This document shows, piece after piece, positions 22,985-35,900 of a stretch of 64,000 nt of DNA. A program made the translations under genes and the position numbers. Source of the stretch: Carnegiea gigantea (taxonomy: Eukaryota > Streptophyta > Magnoliopsida > Caryophyllales > Cactaceae); contig JAKOGI010000434.1 in assembly GCA_029747015.1 (NCBI GenBank), positions 2,501 through 66,500 of the forward strand, in the 5' to 3' direction. Each line of letters opens with the position of its first letter. Within the stretch, counting starts at the first letter, position 1. Under the pieces are notes generated by a model, which saw only the letters and a program-made list of their open reading frames with translations, did not search any database and was not told where the DNA came from.

Positions 22985-25545
22985 TTAGTCTAGTCATCAT
23001 CCTTTATTTCATTGTCCTCATTAGAATCTTCATGGTGGACATCAACTTCGCCTTCAATATATTCATAATCATCATCCCACTCCGCCTCTGCACTTCCCTC
23101 GTTTGCACCTTCTTAATTAACCACTGTAATTTCTTCCTCTTCATTCAACAAAGTTGTAGGAATTGTGTCATTCACCAGTGTCACATGAGATACATGTTCC
23201 TCTTGAAATGCAACTGGTAAAGTGAATTTGTTATTCACTTTATGTTTAGGGTTGTTTGGTATGACAACCCACTAGTTAGATTCATCTCTTACTCCATTCA
23301 GGTATTTCATGTACACCACTTGGGTTGCAGAACTAGCAAATATGAATAAATCATATTTTCTATATCTTTGAGTGCCATTCACCTCTAAAAAGGAACATAA
23401 TTTACGACAACGTTTTTCTGAAGGGGCGTTGTCAAACCAATCACATATGAACAACATACATTGTTTAAGCGACTCTCCAAGATATTCAAAACGAATAACT
23501 TCTTGGAGGATTCCGTAATAATTGTCCTCAAATCCACCTTCCTCGCTCCCTTTGACGCAAACGCCACAATTGTAAGTCTTTTTCCCTCCACACCTTTTCT
23601 GTGTGTGAAATAGAAATCCATTGGCTCTGAATGCAAACCAAGATGTTACTTTCCTTAAAGGCAATTGAGCCAAGTGGTATATGTGTATTTGACGTTCGTC
23701 ATTGAAGATTTGTGCAATTTCAACCTACATTAATTTTTAAAAATTTAATCAACATGGAAAGCATATTGTACAAGATGTTCTGAAATAGCTGAATACATAA
23801 TACAAGAGGCAAGTTTAAGCTCTTACTGCTTGTTTGAACCACGAAATAAATTTGGTCTCAATCATGGCATCTATCTCCACATCCGTTGAAGTGGAATTTT
23901 CATGTAATTTTTATTGTTTGAATAAACTGTGAGAATGATATTCATCAACACTATGTTTACCTTGAACTTCATTACAATACAACAAAAGGTGTAGGTTGAA
24001 CTTACTTGATATAAGGTTGAACTTCATTATAATTCAACAAAATGTGAAAGTGTGTAGCGTACAACTCTTCATCAATTAAGTACCTCTATGTACGACTTCC
24101 CACTGGAGCACCATGGGTTTTAAAAATTGATAAAGTACGTTGCATTTGTGGCTCGTCATTGCCTTCCTGATTACGTTGATGTCTTGTGTGCATTGAAGGC
24201 ACATCAGCGCCGAAGTAATACGAAGAAAACTACGATATCTCAAACACCAAGTATGCACCGGCCATTGATCCTTCAGGATGTGTTTTGTTTTTTATCTTCT
24301 TCTTAAGCCAACCAAAGTACCTAAATTACAATAACTTACGTAAGTATTTCAGTATAACGCTACTGCTAAATTTAGTACTCCATGACATTTGCATACATAT
24401 TTACCTTTCAAATGGATACATCCATCGATATTGCAGTGGACCTCCTAGGTATGCTTCTTCTGCCAAATGTATAGGTAAGTGCTCCATGACATTAAAGAAT
24501 CCTAGTGGGAAAACTCTCTCTAATTATAAAGTATGATGCTTATATTGCATTACATTTCTTGTAGCCTATTGATCCTTAACACTGTTGAGCAAAGATTTTT
24601 GAAAAATTCACTTAACTCAACGAGTGGTTCTAATACATCATCTGGAAGGGCACGAAATGCAATTGACATAAGCGTCTGTAAAAACACATGACAATCATGG
24701 CTCTTCATGTTTTGAAACTTTACAGACTTCATATCTACGTAGTTTGCAATGTTAGATCAATAAGCATCAGGTATTGCTAGTTGCTGCGCCTACTCACACA
24801 CCCCCTTTCGTGTGTCCAAAGAAAGGGCGTAGGAAACCTTGGGTTTTAGTGTTCAGCCATTAACACTATGTCTTAGGTTGAGCTCACTCCAATCATATAT
24901 CTCTGCCATATCTAGCCTTGCCTTAACATTATCTTTTGTTTAGCAGGCACATCCATGACAGTGTTGATGATGTTATTATAAAAGTTCTTCTCTATGAGCA
25001 TTACGTCCAAGTTGTGATGTAGCAGCTGGTCTCTCCAATAAGGTAACTCCCAGAAGATGCTTTGCTTGGTCCAATTATGAAGATTCCCCTTAAAATATGG
25101 GATTATGAAATCTCCATCAGTGATTACTTTAGGAAGACTCTCAACCTCATGATATAGTTCCTCCCAATTTTTCTTGGATGGAGGACCATCGTTGACAACT
25201 TTTCCCCTATGAAATGCAGTTTGGTTTCTTCGAAATGCATGATGTTTGGGTAGGAATCGATGGTGATGGTCAAACTAGGATGGTTTGCCCCCATGTTTCA
25301 AATATGTTGCTTTCAACTTCTCCATACAAACAGGAAAACTCAAAACACTAAGTGCTCCATCCAGATGACATTCTAAGGACTGGGAAGTCATTTACTGTCC
25401 ACATTAATGTAGCTCTCATAATGAAGTTATGCCTCATTGAAATGTCATAAGTTTGAACACTATCCCATAGACTTTTCAACTCATCAATCAAAGGTTGCAA
25501 GTACACATCTGTTTTATTCTTTGAATTTGTTGGCCCAGGTATAAT
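22985..25545 (-). pseudogene. TNP2-type CACTA transposase, main part (broken)
   Basis: From 25545 downward: IIPGPTNSKNKTDVYLQPLIDELKSLW, then RATLMWTVNDFPVLRMSSGWST, which is the classic TNP2 block around the conserved acidic residues. FWELPYWRDQLL and HNLDVMLIEKN follow near 25060-24985. KFQNMKSHDCHVFLQTL near 24715-24670 matches the DUF4218-type region. The C-terminal DUF4216-like part is at 23673-23272 (FICDWFDN, RYRKYDLFIFASSATQVVYM), followed by WVVIPN and an acidic tail. There are multiple stops, frame changes and probably introns. The upstream end is cut exactly where CACTA-2 begins and continues at 41685. Confidence 0.9.
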
Positions 25546-25855
25546 CACTACAAAAAAGGTTACCTCTCTCCACATTTAATTTTGTTAATAACCACACTTA
25601 TAAGTGTAGAAATAGCAGTTGCCCACACTTACGCTAAATATGGGAAAGTTAAATGTGTGGAAGTGTTCTCCACACTTAATGAAAATACGAGTGGAGCTAT
25701 ATTCCCAACACTTGTAAATGCGGAGTAAGTACTAATTACCCACAATTTATCTGTGGTCATTTTACACTATGCCCACTCTGCAAGATGCAAGAAGTCATGA
25801 TTTTCCCCACACTTAAAAGTGTTACTAGTGTCGTTTTAGTTTTTTAAAAAATAAT
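25546..25855. repeat. CACTA-2 left terminus with CCACACTTA subterminal repeats
   Basis: Words close to CCACACTTA or TAAGTGTGG occur repeatedly in both orientations. The same region is repeated at 41829-42140 (CACTA-2b). Confidence 0.85.
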
Positions 25856-25950
25856 GCTGGTAATTAATATAAAACTTGTTAAATTAAAAATAGAACAATT
25901 GTATACAATTGTTCTTTCTTTAATTAATAAATTTTATACTAATTACCAGC
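25856..25950. repeat. Conserved 95-bp hairpin in CACTA-2
   Basis: GCTGGTAATTAATATAAAA... on the left pairs with ...TTTTATACTAATTACCAGC on the right around a centre at TTGTATACAA. The arms are about 45 bp with few mismatches. A near-identical hairpin is at 42141-42234. Confidence 0.85.
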
Positions 25951-27191
25951 TCGCATCACCCTACATAAATGAATAAAATTAACAAACTAACAAATTAAAG
26001 TAGATCAAACATGAATTAAATAAATTACACATTAGTGCCTGAAAAAATTAACTGTATACACATCAACAAAGACTAATGTAATCAAAACTAAATATTCTTG
26101 CATTGTTTTGAATCTATCCTGCTAATTTTTTTTGGTTTCAGGTAGCTGATTGAATATTTTATACTACCGAAAACTACACTTTGAAATTAAAACATGCCTA
26201 ACATCCAAGTAGAATATATAAAAATCTCCATCTTTGTTTTATTGACAAAGAGATCTTAGCTCAAGAAATGTAACTTGTTAGACTATTTAAACACCCAAAA
26301 AAATGAATTATTAGAAAAGATAACCAAAGATATTAACTAAGACGTAGATTTAGCAGAATCAAATTTAAAGACGCACAATAGAGTTCCACCAACCATAGAA
26401 CCACAATAGAGTTGAACTAATAATAGAATTAACCGCAATCGAGTACAACCAACTCATCAAACTTAACCAGGAAAAGAAAAATGTTAGCAGGAACTCAAAT
26501 ATCACTTTTCTGTACAATACTTATCAGAAATCAGTTCTACTGCAAAAAGTCACAGAAGTAATTTATAGCTGAATGTAAAACTGAACAGGATTGCCTAGCA
26601 TGATTCAGCAATGAATGGCAAAATATATTATCCTGACAGAACAACAGTTAGGTGGAATGACATTATCATAAACAATAAATGCAAAGGTTAATGCAAACAA
26701 AGAGAAACTACCAAGACAGGCCACATTAACAATGCCAATATGACGTGATACTTATGAGAAAAACAAATACAAAATAAGCTGAATGGAAGCGACAAAGATC
26801 CCACAGAAAAGGCATCTTGAAGAACCAATCATGTACAGCATGTTCAGTGATGTCAAGGAAAGTTACAATGCCATAAGTTTACTGAAGAAAGCAGAAGTAA
26901 CAACAGTACTTCCTATTTGGTAACTACCTTCTCCATTTGCATGAGCAGAGCAAAACGAATTTCAGGACATTCAATCACGCAAGACCACTTGGCCCCTTTA
27001 GTTTAAAATTAACCAGAAAATTCCCATAAATTGTCAAACACACTTATTAGAGCAATGTCAACCTATCAGATACTCAAGACTCCAACATCATTATGGCAAA
27101 GTGACAGTAGCATCGACTTAATGCAAACTTTTAAGTCAGTTTCAGAAACAATGCCAAGTGAGAAATATTAACACAATCCTTGATGACTCAC
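25951..27191. other. CACTA-2 internal non-coding DNA
   Basis: AT-rich, no coding frame I can support. It may include intron sequence of the captured gene. Confidence 0.4.
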
Positions 27192-27661
27192 CCAGATACA
27201 CAATTCCCAATAGTTGAACTGAGCCTCTTTCCAAAGCCTAGGACAGGGCCAGATTGTGAGGCCTCCTCCAATCGAAGCCACTCTTGTACATAGTTTGAGC
27301 AAGCCACCACAAGAGTAGATGCAAGAAAATCAAGTTTTCTCAACAAAAGCCAAACACAAATGGGCGATTCCAGAAGTACATGGAATGATAATTATGGTAA
27401 TTATGGTAGGAAGGGAAGGGCTAACCCACTGAAAGTAGATTCGAACTCTATAGCCCTCTTATCTCATAATCCACCAAACTAAATCTTAAAAACAGTGCAA
27501 GCTGTAATTTTTAACCCAACAAGAAGGGATAATAACCACAAATTACAATGCCAATTTTGAGCAAAGATTAGTTTAGAAAAGGAAACTGCCACCATATGGC
27601 ATACCTGTTGTTTGAATTGCTCTTCGTTCTCTTCATAACTAGGAAGAGGTAGGACCTCAAC
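27192..27661 (-). pseudogene. Captured RHD3-like exons (ER-shaping GTPase family)
   Basis: Two exon-like blocks on the minus strand. The first, 27661-27605, is exactly 57 bp between CTTCAG and GTATGCC and encodes VEVLPLPSYEENEEQFKQQ. The second, 27282-27192, is 91 bp between TGTACAAG and GTGAGT and encodes WLRLEEASQSGPVLGFGKRL plus SSTIGNCVSG. As I recall the plant RHD3/Sey1 family, these match the 'VEV.ALSSYEEKEEQFKEQ' and 'EEWC.LEE.VQSGPV.GFGKKL' segments just after the GTPase domain, and in the right order. The residues expected between them are missing. No promoter or other exons were found. This is a gene fragment moved by a transposon, not a working gene. Confidence 0.72.
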
Positions 27662-28568
27662 CTGAAGGATTGAACACCAAATGGGGTATCTTGTAGAGTC
27701 AAGTGGACATGTTTTCAGCAAAAAGATCAGAGATCATCTTACATCAATTCAGGACAAGTTAAACTCAAGACCAATATGCTGGGAACAAAGCCTTTTGTGA
27801 AAAAGATACAGCAATGACTGGAACTTGAGCAACTAGTTCCCTCAATTACTTAATGCCATACAAAACTAGTTAACCTTTTACCAATGCAAAAATAATAGTT
27901 CTGGTGCTACTAGGTTGCACATTAAGCACACAATTACCACCATACAGTGGCTTTCAAGAATTCTAAAAATCTTGCATTTTCAAGAACGAGAATTGAAGGT
28001 CTATATTAAACAATATAAATTGCTTTAGCCTAAGGACTCGGGTTCACTGTACAGGCATAAGACTTCAAACTACTACTGGGTGCATTACACAGGATAGAGT
28101 CACTCTTAAGTCTCATATCCACAGAGAAGCCTCCCATTCCCATAACAGTATCATGTCTTCTTAGAAATCAAGAAGCACCATTATATTAATCATGCTGAAA
28201 ATTAATTGAGTTCAGGAACTAGAGAGGAAGAGGCATAAATTGGATAGCATCTTGCCTAACAATGTTGAAGGGTACCCACCGAAAAAGTTTTAGTAATAAC
28301 CACTTCAACGTACATAAAAATGATAAGAGGTTAGTCAAAATTTGTCCACCGAGCAAGCCAAGAAGATGAACTATGAAGTTAAAAGCTAGCACCCCCCTCC
28401 CCAAAATCTTGCATCAATCCTAAGACAAATATTAGACACGAAAAAAACTATGAAGCACAACCCCCCCAACTTATAGGGATCAAATGCAAGAAACCTCTAG
28501 AAACACAAAATTTAAGCATATAGTCAAATGCAAGGTCATGACAGCAAGCATGTAGTCAAATTTAAGCT
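27662..28568. other. CACTA-2 internal DNA, left of the SIRE insertion
   Basis: No convincing coding frame. It could contain intron sequence upstream of the RHD3-like exons. It ends with the AAGCT duplication (28564-28568) of the SIRE insertion. Confidence 0.4.
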
Positions 28569-30050
28569 TGTTGAATTAGAGAGTACACAACCACAAGAGG
28601 GGGGTGAATTGTGGTGTTTGATTTTTGCAAGTTGCTGACAAACAGTCTTAGACCCTGTTCTCACAGGTTGTTTCTGAGATAAGCAGAAGCGAAAATCCAA
28701 CAAAATTGAATGCGGAAATAATGGACACAGGATTTTTACGTGGAAAACACCTCTAGCCCAACTGAGGTTAAAAACCACGACCTACCTCGTGTAGGATTTA
28801 AACACTTCACTAAACGGGCTAATCACGTTACAATAGTAACACACCTTGTTACAACTTGTAACACACGTAACTTGTCTTCCCTAAGACGAGTTACCCCACG
28901 TCCAAAATCCCCTTGATTTGGACACACACTCTTCTCACTCTTGTGAAAGAAGAATATAAAGGAAAAACACCCTATTACAATGCTTCTTTAACTAAGCTAA
29001 TATAAGGTACAATGAAGTCCTAGTATGCCAACTTTGAAAGCTCAATTAATTCACTCACAAGGCTCGGTTTTCTTTTCAAACGTTTTAGCTCATGAACTCA
29101 GATTTTTCTCTTTGAAAACCGATGTGTCCAAGATTGTAAGAAGCCGCCTTTTATAGTGCTTGGAACACAATTCATCAAATTTTTGGAAACTAAAAAATCT
29201 GAAGAATATAGAATCCTTTACCCACAAGGGATGGAAAAACTATTTATGAAATTTTTGGAAACTAAAATCCTAGAGAAAATAGAATCCTTTAGCTACAAGG
29301 GGTAAGGTGACATGAGCTGAAAACACTTCCTAAACCGCGTGCATAAGGCGGTGTTCTTTAGCAGCTAGCCCATGTTTTTCTCAACTACCTTATCCACTTG
29401 CCAAAAATTGGATATTCTTTTTATTCAAAAAGATTTTGCAAATCCCTTAAGATTTTTGATAACCGTTTTTTAGGGTAAAGAATAAGATACTCCATAGAAA
29501 AATCTTTCTTGCAAATCTTTGAAGAAGCTGCTCAAAATCCAAAAGATAAAAATCGTGCAAAGCAGTTTTTCGCAACTTATTCTAGAAACACCCTGATCGC
29601 CCTGTTTCTAGGGTTGTTCTGAAGGGTGATCCGAAATATTTTCCAAAAAGCAAAACCGTTTCCAGTGAGTGGTAAATTAAAGCTTTCTAATTGGCATATT
29701 AACAAGAGTCTAAAAATATAAAACCAAATCAGATCAAGACATCTTGTTGTAACCACTAGTCATCTTGTAGAACGACTTTGCTGCAAACACTTCACAGAAC
29801 CTGTTTGTCACAGCTGCACTTATATCTTATGTTTCAAACACTTCACAGGATATGCTTCAAAACACCTTACAGAACCTGTTCCTCACAGGTGTTCTTACAT
29901 TGCTGACTTGAGTACCTGTTCTTGATAAACCATTAGTCAAGCAGTTTTAATACATTGAGAATAGCAGTAAGGTCCTGTTTGGAAAGCCTGTTTGGAGCAA
30001 CAACAACAACACTTGGATTTGTTATCATTAAAACTTTATACATTCTAACA
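28569..30050 (-). repeat. 3' LTR of copia copy B
   Basis: TGTTGAATTAG...CATTCTAACA, 1482 bp. The minus-strand TATA box CTATAAAAGG is at 29156-29147. Confidence 0.97.
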
Positions 30051-30065
30051 AATTCCCCCTTTTTG
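30051..30065 (-). other. Polypurine tract of copia copy B
   Basis: Minus strand CAAAAAGGGGGAATT directly adjoins the 3' LTR. Confidence 0.93.
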
Positions 30066-30538
30066 ATGATGACAAACCAAGTGACCATATTGACTTTCAA
30101 GGACAATTGAAGTGATTAGTGTCAATTATTTATAGGACCGACAATTCACATGAAGCAGTCAGTATCGAAAGAGTGTAAGAAATTTAACTCGTCCATGGCA
30201 AAACTAAAACAATATTGGTCATCCTATCTTCCCCCTTTTGGCATCATTAAAAAGTAGGGGCGAACAGTCAAACAGAGGGTGTTTGCTATCACCACCACTT
30301 GGGTAATGGAGGAAAGGCAACAGGCGATACACTCAAGTGTGTTGGTACGGTAATGAGATTGGCCATCCTAGTCACACACAAGCAATTCACAACAGAAAGC
30401 AAGCAAGGCAAAGCCAATCAAAAAACAAGATAACCTGTCATTCATCAAAAGAGTACAACAGAGTGCAAACTAGCAAGAGAAGTGAGAAGTGAGAACAGGC
30501 TATGAGGACAACAGATGGGAAGAGCTCATGAGGGGTGT
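30066..30538 (-). other. 3' untranslated region of copia copy B
   Basis: Non-coding stretch between the third ORF and the polypurine tract. No further feature seen. Confidence 0.6.
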
Positions 30539-32492
30539 TCAAGGAGCAGAAGGAGAAAATTTTGCTGAAAGTGAAGAGAGAAGGGCGAGGAGATCTGCAT
30601 GGCGTTTTACATTTAGAGCTTTTTCCTCGTCCAGGGCAGCCTTTACAGCGTTAAGCTCAGTACTAAGACGAGAGTTTTCTTCCAAAGCAGCCTCAAGCTT
30701 GGTTGAGGAACTGCCAGGAACAGGAGGACGGGGTGTTCTGGTCCCCTGCTCTGAGGCAGACCCTTCAATCAAAGCATATCCACACCCCATAAGGGTGGTA
30801 CTCCCGATCTCATCAATGAACTGAGCGCCCACCTTCTTCTGCAGTGTCACCCCAAAGTGCTCAAACACACTAGTCAGAAAGAAGCCGTATCCCAGATCAT
30901 GTTCCCTAGAGGTGTTTGCAATTCTTGCAATATGTCGAATCATGATGGCAGGAAGGTTAATTTGCACTTCCGTGTCCATCAGATCCATCAAACACTGATC
31001 CATGGCATCAGCAAGATTTCGCCCTGGCCTCTGGGAATGACATTCTTGATGATAAACCAAAATAGCAATTGATGGAGTGATGTCATGTCCCCTTTCTTCA
31101 CAGACTTGGGTGTTTGCAGGCTTGGTTGCTGGCTAAATTTCTGGGCGAGTTCCAGCACCCTGGCTGTCCCTAGAATAGTCTTGTCTTCCCTCACATATAT
31201 ATCAAAGCCTATGGAGGGAATCCCAGAATGTCCCCTAATATCTTCGCATCAAAGCGAAGCTGCTTCCCATTAACAATACTTGTCACCACTCCTTCGGTGA
31301 CAGTGCAGTTGGCATAGAACTCTGCCAACTCATGTACAGAACACCCCAGCTGGGTGTTTGTAAACAACTCATACCACCCCTGTGCATGCAGCTTGTGCAG
31401 AAACACCCCCAGACCCTGTTCCTCAAAATACTTGACCTTTATAATTTTGCCCCTCATAACCCGTCTCTGAATCAATTGGGTCAGTTTGGCTGAGATTGCA
31501 GACGGGGTAGATTTCTTGGCTCGTTTAGGTTGGGGCTCAGTAGGAGGGTCTTGGGTGGAGGCATGTTTGAGGGAGGCTTTTCTCTTGGGAGTTTTGAGGG
31601 GTGATGGTTTTGGTATAGGAAGAGGCTTATCCTCTGAGGACTCCGAGAACACAGGCGTGCCCTGTTTGAAGGCAGTGTTCTCAGTGTCGCTATCTGATGA
31701 AGGCTCAGAGGAGGAATCAATCTCCTCAATAATAGGGGCAGACTGTTTGGCAGGACGAGGAGTGGAGTGAAAAGCTATTCGGGCTGATTTTCTTGTGGGT
31801 CTGTTTGTGGGTTTGGCCGAAGAGGGGATTTGTGGTTTTGGTTTGACAGGGGGTTCACTTTTTGAGGGCTCTTCAGTCTGGCCGCTTTTAGGCCTTGATG
31901 GTGGTCGTGTTCTTGGCATTCTAGTACGCCTAGCCACAATTTTGTATCGTTTACGTTTCTTACTGGTTGGTGGTACCGGTGTGGCTTGTTCAGGCTTCAT
32001 AGGAGACTCCTCCATTTGACCACTACTTCCCCCTTCTTCTTTTGACAAATCCTCCCCTAGGTCATCCCTAAAAACTTCAGGCCCTGTTTCTGACCCTGTT
32101 TCCTGCTCAGGAAATAGCCCAAATGAATTGATGTCATCTAGCCCATGGTCCAACAGAAAGAGTTCATCTAAAGCCCCAATTTCTCTTTCAGATGCCCCAA
32201 TAAGATCTTGCGGTTGACATGCACCCGTTTCACCAAACAAAATCAATTCCCACCCAAATTTGTACGGGATGTCTTCCAATTTCAAATTCACTGTTCTAAG
32301 GTCGATACTTTTCAAAAACCCAAAAGGTTTATAGGCAATGGGTCGAGGAGGTTCAATATTTTTACCTTTCATGAGGGCCGTCAGAAATTATGTAGGTGCA
32401 AACAGCGCTGTGGCTGTTTGCAAGGTTGTGCCCTGTGTCTGATTGCCCTGGGTCAAGGTCGAGGAGCTCTCGAAGCTAATGGGGACCGCCAT
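30539..32492 (-). pseudogene. Third ORF of copia copy B, in the env position (broken)
   Basis: The likely start is ATG at 32492-32490 (MAVPISFESSSTLTQG), with an in-frame stop at 32390-32388. The main open part is 32372-31209: a Pro/Lys/Arg/Ser-rich region with SARKSARIAF-like basic patches, then a globular part, LHAQGWYELF, HELAEFYANCTV and VNGKQLRFDAKILGDILGFP. A 1-base shift near 31215 and another near 31030 move the frame to FDIYVREDKTILGTARVL, SLHQLLFWFIIKNVIPRGQG and then RNLADAMDQCLMDLMD. The end is a short coiled coil (KLEAALEENSRLSTELNAV). The FYAN...V.GK...F....I...LG.P pattern resembles the 'putative plant transposon protein' family (PF20167 as I recall). I see no transmembrane helix, so it is not a typical envelope protein. 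Confidence 0.68.
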
Positions 32493-32925
32493 TTTTCAGA
32501 GGAAGGAGAGAGATTAGGGTTTCTTGAATAGAGTTTCAGAGAGTTTCAGTGGAGGTGAGAGATTTGAGCAAGAGAGCTTTAAAGGGAGAGAGAGACGTGC
32601 GAAATCTTTAAAAGATTTTGCCCGTTTTTGCAACGGATTTTAGCATTTATTTAGGCCGCGCACGCCTTGGGAAGAGATTAGCAGTTTTCAATTTGTTGCA
32701 CACATTTGACAAACAAGAGGCGTACCTGTTCCTGATGCTTGTTCTTGAGGTTACTTGCTGGTAACATTGGACAATAAGGGCAATCTCATTAGACCTCAAC
32801 GAGTGTCAGCAAGTTGCAAACCTCACATATGCTAAACATAGCACACAAGTTGATTGCAAACAAAAATTTAACATGTTGTACCCGTCACTTTTAAATTTTG
32901 CAAACAGGGAGAGAGAACAGGTTGG
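32493..32925 (-). other. Spacer between pol and third ORF of copia copy B
   Basis: 433 bp without coding potential. pol ends in a UGA that is not followed by the UAG-CARYYA type readthrough context known from soybean SIRE1, so the third ORF probably uses its own start. Confidence 0.6.
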
Positions 32926-35900
32926 TCAGGTTGTTCTAATTAAGCCTAGTTCGAGTCTATTCCTTTCAAATTGTTCTCTACTCAATGCCTTTGTGAATAT
33001 ATCAGCAATTTGATTTTCAGTGGCACAAAAATTCATTGAGATCACTCCCTTTTCAACATTGTCTCTCAAGAAATGATGACGAATGTCAATATGTTTTGTT
33101 CTTTTGTGTTGACATGGATTTTTGGCAATGTTAATTGCACTTGTATTGTCACAATAAATAGGAATGCATCCTATGTCAACACAAAAGTCCTTGAGTTGTT
33201 GTCTTATCCATAATAACTGAGCACAACAAGATGCAGCTGCCACATACTCAGCTTCTGCTGTGGACAAGGCAACAGAGAGTTGTTTCTTGGTTGCCCAAGA
33301 TACCAAACAAGGTCCAAGAAAGTGAGCCATACCTGAGGTGCTTTTCCTATCAACCAAGAAACCTGCGTAATCAGCATCAGCATACCCAACAAGATCAAAG
33401 TTGCAACCTTTAGGATACCATAAGGCTAGATTAGGTGTATGTCTTAAGTACCTAAAAATCCTTTTGACAGCCTTTAGATGAGTTTCTTTAGGGTTTGACT
33501 GAAAACGTGCACATAGACCAACACTAAAAACAATGTCAGGTCTACTAGCAGTTAGATATAAGAGTGACCCTATCATGCCCCTATAGGATTTCTCCTCAAC
33601 TGAGGGACTACCATCATCCATTACCAACCTAGTTGAAGGAGAGATGGGAGTATCAATGGGTTTGGCTGACTCCATCCCAAAACGCTTAAGTAATTCCTTA
33701 ATATACTTTTGTTGATGGATCATGGTGCCGTTTGAAGTTTGCTTGATTTGCAAGCCTAGAAAGAAATTAAGCTCACCCATCATGCTCATTTCAAACTCAC
33801 TCCTCATCATTTTTGAAAATTCATTGCACAAATCATGATGAGTTGCACCAAATATGATGTCATCGACATATACTTGGACAATCAACAAATGTTCCCCCTT
33901 AGATTTTAGAAACAAGGTATTGTCTACCTTGCCTCTTGTAAAACCATTTTCTAATAAAAAGCTTGACAACCGCTCATACCAAGCTCTAGGGGCTTGTTTT
34001 AAACCATAAAGTGCTTTGTCAAGTTTGAAAACATAGTTAGGAAATTCATTACTTTCAAAACCAGGGGGTTGTTTAACATACACTTCCTCTTTAAGGTACC
34101 CATTTAGAAACGCACTTTTAACATCCATTTGATATAACTTGATCTCCATGTGGGCTGCAAAAGCTATCAAGATTCGAATGGCTTCCATCCTTGCAACAGG
34201 TGCAAAAGTCTCTTCATAATCAATTCCCTCTTCTTGGTTGTAGCCTTGAACCACCAGCCGGGCCTTGTTCCTAGTGACTGTTCCGCACTCATCTAGCTTG
34301 TTACGGAACACCCACTTGGTTCCAATGATTGTTCTATCCTCTGGCCGTGGCACAAGGTGCCATACCTTGTTTCTTTCGAACTGATGGAGTTCTTCTTGCA
34401 TGGCTGTGACCCAATCTGAATCTACAAGAGCTTCATTAATATTCTTAGGCTCAATTTTTGAGAGAAAAGCATAGAAAGCACAGAAATTTTTAAGCCTAGA
34501 TCTAGTTTGAACTCCTGCATTAATATCAGATAAAATTTGATCAAGAGGATGTGAACTTTGGTATTTCCATGATCGTGGTGAAAGTGGGTTCACAGATATG
34601 CTCTCCATCCTAGCTGGAATACTTGGTGAAACAAGTTCAGAACCTGTTCCCAAGCCTGTTTGGGAGCCTGTTCCTGAAATTATCTCAGAAGGGTTCGGCT
34701 GATGTTGTCCCGAACAGGGTTCCACCCTGTTTCCCCCTGTTTGGTTCACACCCTGCCTACCTTCCTGAAGAACAGCTTCAGGCCTTGATCTCTCAGGTTG
34801 ATCCTTACCTGGTTCATCTTGAAGCAGCATGTCTTTTTTAACAAGACCTAGTTCGAGGTCTTCCTCCTGTGCATCATTCTCACTTAGAGAGTTAGTTTCA
34901 TCAAAAAGCACATGCACACTTTCTTCAACACACAAGGTTCTCTCATTAAACACTTTGTATGCCTTACTATGTGAGGAGTAACCGAGGAATATTGCCTCGT
35001 CACTCCTTGGATCAAATTTCTCCTAAGGCATCCTTTCCATTATTATGCACAAAACATTTACACCCAAAAACTCTCAAATGCAAAATATTTGGTTTTCTTC
35101 CTTTGAGGATCTCATAAGGAGTTTTGTTAAGAACAGGTCTAATCATGCATCTATTTATAATGTAACATGATGTGTTTAAAGCTTCAGCCCAAAAATTTCT
35201 AGGAAGACTACTAGCAACAAGCATTGTTCTAGTCATGTCCTCTAGAGTACGATTTTTGCGCTCTACCACCCCGTTCTGTTGGGGTGTTCTTGGAGCTAAA
35301 AAATTATGATCAACACCATGCTCATTACAATAGTCAATAAAGCTTGAATTTTCAAATTCTGTACCATGGTCAGACCTTATGCATACCAAAGAGTGTCCTA
35401 CCCTCTTTTCAGTCTTTTTAATGAAAGTAAGAAATTTTTCAAAAGTTTCATCTTTAGAAGCCAAAAACAAAGTCCAAGTGAAACGAGAGTAGTCATCCAC
35501 TATCACAAGCACATACCTCTTGCCACCTCGGCTCATGATCCTCATTGGACCACATAGATCCATATGTATTAATTCAAGGGGTCGAGTAGTGCTTATACAC
35601 TTTTTAGACTTAAATGAATTTTTGACTTGTTTGCCTTTGGCACATGCATCACATACCTTGTCATCATTGAATTTGATGGAAGGTAAGCCAACTACTAAAT
35701 CTTTGGTTACAAGTTTGTTCAAAAGAGAGTGGCTTGCATGACCTAGTCTTTTGTGCCAAAGCATAACATCATCTTTTAAGGCACTCAAACAAGTCAAATT
35801 ATTTTGGGGAAGAGTAGAAATACACACTTTATAAACATTTTTGTGTCGCTTCCCCCTCAACACAACATCTCCTGTGTTCATGTTTACAACCAAGCAACGT

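Noticed and set aside
30489..30824. Ala/Ser/Arg-rich plus-strand frame
   Set aside because: Antisense shadow of the coiled-coil end of the third ORF of copy B.
31209..32372. Third SIRE ORF as a host chromatin or histone-like protein, because of its Lys/Pro-rich half
   Set aside because: It lies inside the element between pol and the polypurine tract, with a globular domain typical of transposon proteins.
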